Shown here: positions 61,427 to 64,000 of the stretch, piece after piece
How the letters are laid out: each line of letters begins with the position of its first letter
How positions within the stretch are numbered: position 1 is the first letter of the stretch
Source of the DNA: Fructobacillus pseudoficulneus
GTDB taxonomy: Bacteria; Bacillota; Bacilli; Lactobacillales; Lactobacillaceae
NCBI RefSeq assembly: GCF_900108455.1
Contig: NZ_FNWS01000002.1
Span: 62,001-126,000, forward strand
Reading direction: 5' to 3'
DNA: 64,000 bases
Notes under the pieces: model-generated
Seen by the model: the letters and a program-made list of their open reading frames with translations, nothing else
Databases searched by the model: none
What the model was told of the DNA's origin: nothing
Translations under genes and position numbers: made by a program

Positions 61427-62482
61427 ATGGCAAATACACACTCCAACCGTAAAAATGAACATCTGTCATTAGCGACCAAGTTTTGGCGCGACCAGGAAAA
61501 CCCTGTCGTCGGTCCGTCTTTTCAAGACGTCCGTTGGCTCCCTGTTCCTTTAACTGATTTGGCCGTCGCCGACGTCGACCACCATGTTCAGCTTTTAGGC
61601 CACGACTTTGACTGGCCATTCTTTATTGAGGCGATGACCGGTGGGTCTGCGTCTGGTGGGCAGGTGAATGCTGATTTGGCCACTGTTGCCGCACAGACGA
61701 ACTTGGCAATGGCCGTTGGTTCTCAGTCCGTAGCCCTAAAGGATTCGTCCCTAGCGGCTTCCTATCAAGTGGTCCGGCAAAACCACCCCACCGGCTTTTT
61801 AATTGCCAACCTCGGTTCCGACCATCCAATTGAAAACGTCAAAGCCGCCATCGAGATGATTGATGCCAATGCCATCGAGCTACACATCAACGTCGGCCAA
61901 GAATTGGCCATGGCCGAGGGCGACCGCCGCTTTTACTGGCTTGATAACCTGGCAACCGTCATTGCCAAAAGCCCCGTGCCCGTTATTATCAAGGAAGTCG
62001 GCTTTGGCATGAGCCAGGGCTTAATCAAGCAAATCGCCGACCTGAACCCCGCCGCGATTAACCTTGGTGGTGGTAATGGGACGAACTTCGCCCAAATTGA
62101 GCAACGACGGGACCGCGCTCAGCAAAATCCCCTCGACCTGTCACAATTTGGTCTAAGCACGGTCGAATCATTGATTGCCGCCGAAAAAGCGCATATCACT
62201 TCTGATAAGGCCTTACCGGCAATTATTGCGACCGGCGGTGTTCAATCGGTGAATGACGTCATCACTTCCCTCATGCTTGGTGCCAACGCAGTTTCCTCAG
62301 CCGGCCACTTCCTCCAAGTTCTGATGGCAGACGGTCGAGATGGCCTGCAACAAGAAATCGAGCACTGGCAGCAAGCCCTGCCCGAACTAATGACCCTTCT
62401 AGGAGCCAAGACCGTCACCGATTTAGCGACGGCCGACCGCCTTTACCAGGGCGACTTACCAAATTCAATTCAACAACTTTAA
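61427..62482 (+). CDS. fni: Type 2 isopentenyl-diphosphate delta-isomerase
   Basis: FMN- and NAD(P)H-requiring isomerase that interconverts IPP and DMAPP. The 351-residue TIM-barrel protein shows the family patterns EAMTGGSASGGQVNADLA near residue 67, VGSQSVALKD near 97, ELHINVGQELAM near 150, KEVGFGMS near 190, NLGGGNGTNFA near 212 and ATGGV near 265. Last gene of the mevalonate cluster. AGGA before the ATG. Confidence 0.95.
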   Translation: MANTHSNRKNEHLSLATKFWRDQENPVVGPSFQDVRWLPVPLTDLAVADVDHHVQLLGHDFDWPFFIEAMTGGSASGGQVNADLATVAAQTNLAMAVGSQSVALKDSSLAASYQVVRQNHPTGFLIANLGSDHPIENVKAAIEMIDANAIELHINVGQELAMAEGDRRFYWLDNLATVIAKSPVPVIIKEVGFGMSQGLIKQIADLNPAAINLGGGNGTNFAQIEQRRDRAQQNPLDLSQFGLSTVESLIAAEKAHITSDKALPAIIATGGVQSVNDVITSLMLGANAVSSAGHFLQVLMADGRDGLQQEIEHWQQALPELMTLLGAKTVTDLATADRLYQGDLPNSIQQL

Positions 62483-62524
62483 AAGAGCATCGCGGCTTTC
62501 ACTAAACCGCGACGCTCTTTTTTT
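62481..62524. terminator. Bidirectional terminator between fni and aroB
   Basis: AAAAGAGC..GCTCTTTT outer stem with a CGCGG/CCGCG inner stem and A/T tracts at both ends. Confidence 0.85.
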
Positions 62525-63578
62525 ATAGTTTCCGAATTTTTTTGGCTAGGTCTTGGACGCTAATGCTTGTAATTTGCGGCTGGCCAATCCCCGTCAAATA
62601 AACAACGGCCAGTTGCCCATTGCGATTCTTCTTATCCAAGCGAATCCGTTCGACCAGGTCCGGTTGACTTAACAAGGGCGACCGGCTTGGTAAGCCGACC
62701 ACCTTCAACCGTTCTTTCAGCGTCTCGGTCAGTGTCTGATCATCGGTCAATAAGCGGCTGATGGCTACCATACCAATACTGACGGCCTCGCCGTGGCGCA
62801 ACTCACCCTGGCTCAACGCCTCAACCCCATGACCAATCGTATGGCCAAAGTTGAGCAGGCGGCGTTTGCCACCCTCGTGCTCGTCGGCCATGACCACCGC
62901 TGCCTTAAAGCTAACGGCCTCTTCAATCAGCTCTTCCGCCAGGGTAATAATCATTTGCGGGGCATTCACCTGACAGATTAACCGCCAAAAGTCGCCACCA
63001 ACCAGGGCAGCTGCCTTGACTACCTCCCCGTAGCCAGCAATTAGCTCCCGTTCCGGCAAAGTTTTCAAGACCATTGGATCAATTAACACCAAGTCTGCCG
63101 GGTAAAAACTACCCAGCAGATTTTTGACCTGATGGGCATCAATGGCCGTCTTTCCACCAACCGAACTATCTACCTGGGCCAAAAAAGAAGTCGGCACCTG
63201 AATTAAGCCAATCCCCCGCATGTAAATCGAGGCGACAAAACCGGCTAAATCTCCAATCACCCCGCCACCCAGTGCCAGGACACCGTCCGTTCGCGTCAGG
63301 CCAAATTGAGCCATCTTGGCGGTTACAGCCATCACCTGGTCAACTGACTTGGCGGCTTCTCCATGGGCAACAATCGCTATTTCAACCTGAAAGCCAGCTT
63401 CAACCAGGCTATCAACCACTTGCTCTAAGTAGAAAGTGGCGACGTTATCATCCGTCACGACAAAGACTTTTTGCGCCGACCAAATCTGGGCCACTTCCGC
63501 TCCCAGGCTGGCCAAGAGGCCCTGGGCAATCTTCACGGTATAATCTTTTTCTTTTGCGGTCACAACAATTTCTTTCAC
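62523..63578 (-). CDS. aroB: 3-dehydroquinate synthase
   Basis: Second step of the shikimate pathway, needs NAD+ and a divalent metal. The 351-residue protein has ALGGGVIGDLAGFVASIYMRG near residue 102, the QVPTSFLAQVDSSVGGKTAID signature near 127, and the metal-binding NFGHTIGHGVEAL near 240 and HGEAVSIGMV near 257. GTG start at 63578 overlaps the DAHP synthase stop region (TGATGTG), so it is translationally coupled. Confidence 0.94.
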   Translation of the reverse strand: MKEIVVTAKEKDYTVKIAQGLLASLGAEVAQIWSAQKVFVVTDDNVATFYLEQVVDSLVEAGFQVEIAIVAHGEAAKSVDQVMAVTAKMAQFGLTRTDGVLALGGGVIGDLAGFVASIYMRGIGLIQVPTSFLAQVDSSVGGKTAIDAHQVKNLLGSFYPADLVLIDPMVLKTLPERELIAGYGEVVKAAALVGGDFWRLICQVNAPQMIITLAEELIEEAVSFKAAVVMADEHEGGKRRLLNFGHTIGHGVEALSQGELRHGEAVSIGMVAISRLLTDDQTLTETLKERLKVVGLPSRSPLLSQPDLVERIRLDKKNRNGQLAVVYLTGIGQPQITSISVQDLAKKIRKL

Positions 63579-63579
63579 A

Positions 63580-64000
63580 TCAATCCTCCATCAAGACTGC
63601 CTTAATTTTTCGGGCCTTGTCTGCCATCACTAGCAAATCTTCGGGCAATAAGGCCTGTGGTCCATCCGAAAAGGCTTGGCTTGGATTGTCGTGGATTTCA
63701 ACGATCAAGCCTGCCGCCCCCGCTGCCACACCCGCCAAGGCTTCTGGAATCACCAAATCATGGTAACCCGCCGCATGACTTGGGTCGACCATTACCGGAT
63801 AAGGCGTCAGTTCGCGCAGCACTGGGACTGCCCCAACATCGAGGGTATTGCGATTATATTTGTTATCAAAGGTGCGAATACCACGCTCTACCAATATAAT
63901 TTGCTGGTTGCCGCCGGCCGCAATGTACTCAGCAGCGTTCAAGAGGTCATCAATCGAAGCCGACATCCCCCGCTTCAGCATCACCGGCAGCTTTGTTTTA
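63580..64000 (-). CDS. 3-deoxy-7-phosphoheptulonate synthase (3' part)
   Basis: First step of the shikimate pathway, joining phosphoenolpyruvate and erythrose-4-phosphate. Only the last 140 codons lie in the window; the 5' end is beyond the right edge. The visible part holds KRGMSASIDDLLNAAEYI, ILVERGIRTFD, LDVGAVPVL, VDPSHAAGYHDLV (metal-binding His) and VEIHDNPSQAFSDGPQ, all from the AroA(Q)/type Ibeta class. Its stop overlaps aroB. Confidence 0.92.
   Translation of the reverse strand, partial: KTKLPVMLKRGMSASIDDLLNAAEYIAAGGNQQIILVERGIRTFDNKYNRNTLDVGAVPVLRELTPYPVMVDPSHAAGYHDLVIPEALAGVAAGAAGLIVEIHDNPSQAFSDGPQALLPEDLLVMADKARKIKAVLMED

Noticed and set aside
1-64000. tRNA, rRNA, transposon, prophage or CRISPR elements
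   Set aside because: No cloverleaf, ribosomal RNA signature, transposase, integrase, phage gene or spaced direct repeats were seen on either strand.

Overview
The window is a bacterial chromosome segment from a low-to-moderate GC Gram-positive bacterium, best fitted by the Leuconostoc/Weissella/Fructobacillus branch of the Lactobacillaceae. Pointers are the HrcA/CIRCE heat-shock operon, the mevalonate isoprenoid cluster, a lysine riboswitch, the rimP-nusA-ylxR-ylxQ-infB-rbfA block, a KxYKxGKxW-like signal on a giant surface protein, and EbsA/RNase-HI-like proteins. Genus is not settled. Almost everything is core chromosome; I see no phage, insertion sequence, CRISPR, rRNA or tRNA.

Layout. 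1-2.2 kb: 5' end of typA, inositol-phosphatase gene and UPF0223 gene (minus), then def (plus). 2.2-9 kb: truB-ribF and hrcA-grpE-dnaK-dnaJ (minus) with two CIRCE operators; the operon DnaJ has no zinc finger. 9-11.5 kb: two tandem class-I aminotransferases lying between rbfA and truB, which are neighbours in many Firmicutes. 11.7-17 kb: rimP-nusA-ylxR-ylxQ-infB-rbfA with an attenuator-like hairpin in the leader. 17-24 kb: zinc-free rpmG-rpsN, ppaC, parC-parE and plsY. 24-28 kb: rel and an MFS exporter. 28-33.8 kb: ebsA-rluD-pyrR followed by an unusual pair of CarA- and CarB-like proteins that have lost catalytic residues, plus a small unknown gene. 33.9-35 kb: RNase-HI-like protein and a GNAT acetyltransferase. 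35.1-42.2 kb: a giant surface protein gene with fifteen 87-residue repeats, broken by one frameshift and one stop codon. 42.4-47.8 kb: rRNA methyltransferase, small unknown gene, dnaD, asnS, aspB, ypmB-like. 47.9-55.7 kb: a self-contained operon alr-lysA-dapH-deacetylase-dapA-dapB-aminotransferase, opened by a lysine riboswitch and closed by a terminator. 55.8-58.2 kb: DinG-like exonuclease with a degenerate helicase region. 58.3-62.5 kb: mevalonate kinase, mevalonate-diphosphate decarboxylase, phosphomevalonate kinase and type 2 IPP isomerase (plus). 62.5-64 kb: aroB and the 3' part of a DAHP synthase gene (minus).

How it works together. The lysine operon joins the N-acetyl diaminopimelate route to lysine with alanine racemase, so two peptidoglycan stem amino acids, L-Lys (if the wall is Lys-type) and D-Ala, would be under one lysine-sensing leader. 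The strongest novelty candidate is the CarA/CarB-like pair: the glutaminase triad, the first ATP-grasp metal ligands and most of the second ATP-grasp domain are gone, yet both frames are intact, overlap, and follow pyrR. They look like retained pseudoenzymes. DinG (no Walker A or DEAH) and DnaJ (no zinc finger) are further proteins in this window that keep part of a family fold while losing a hallmark module.
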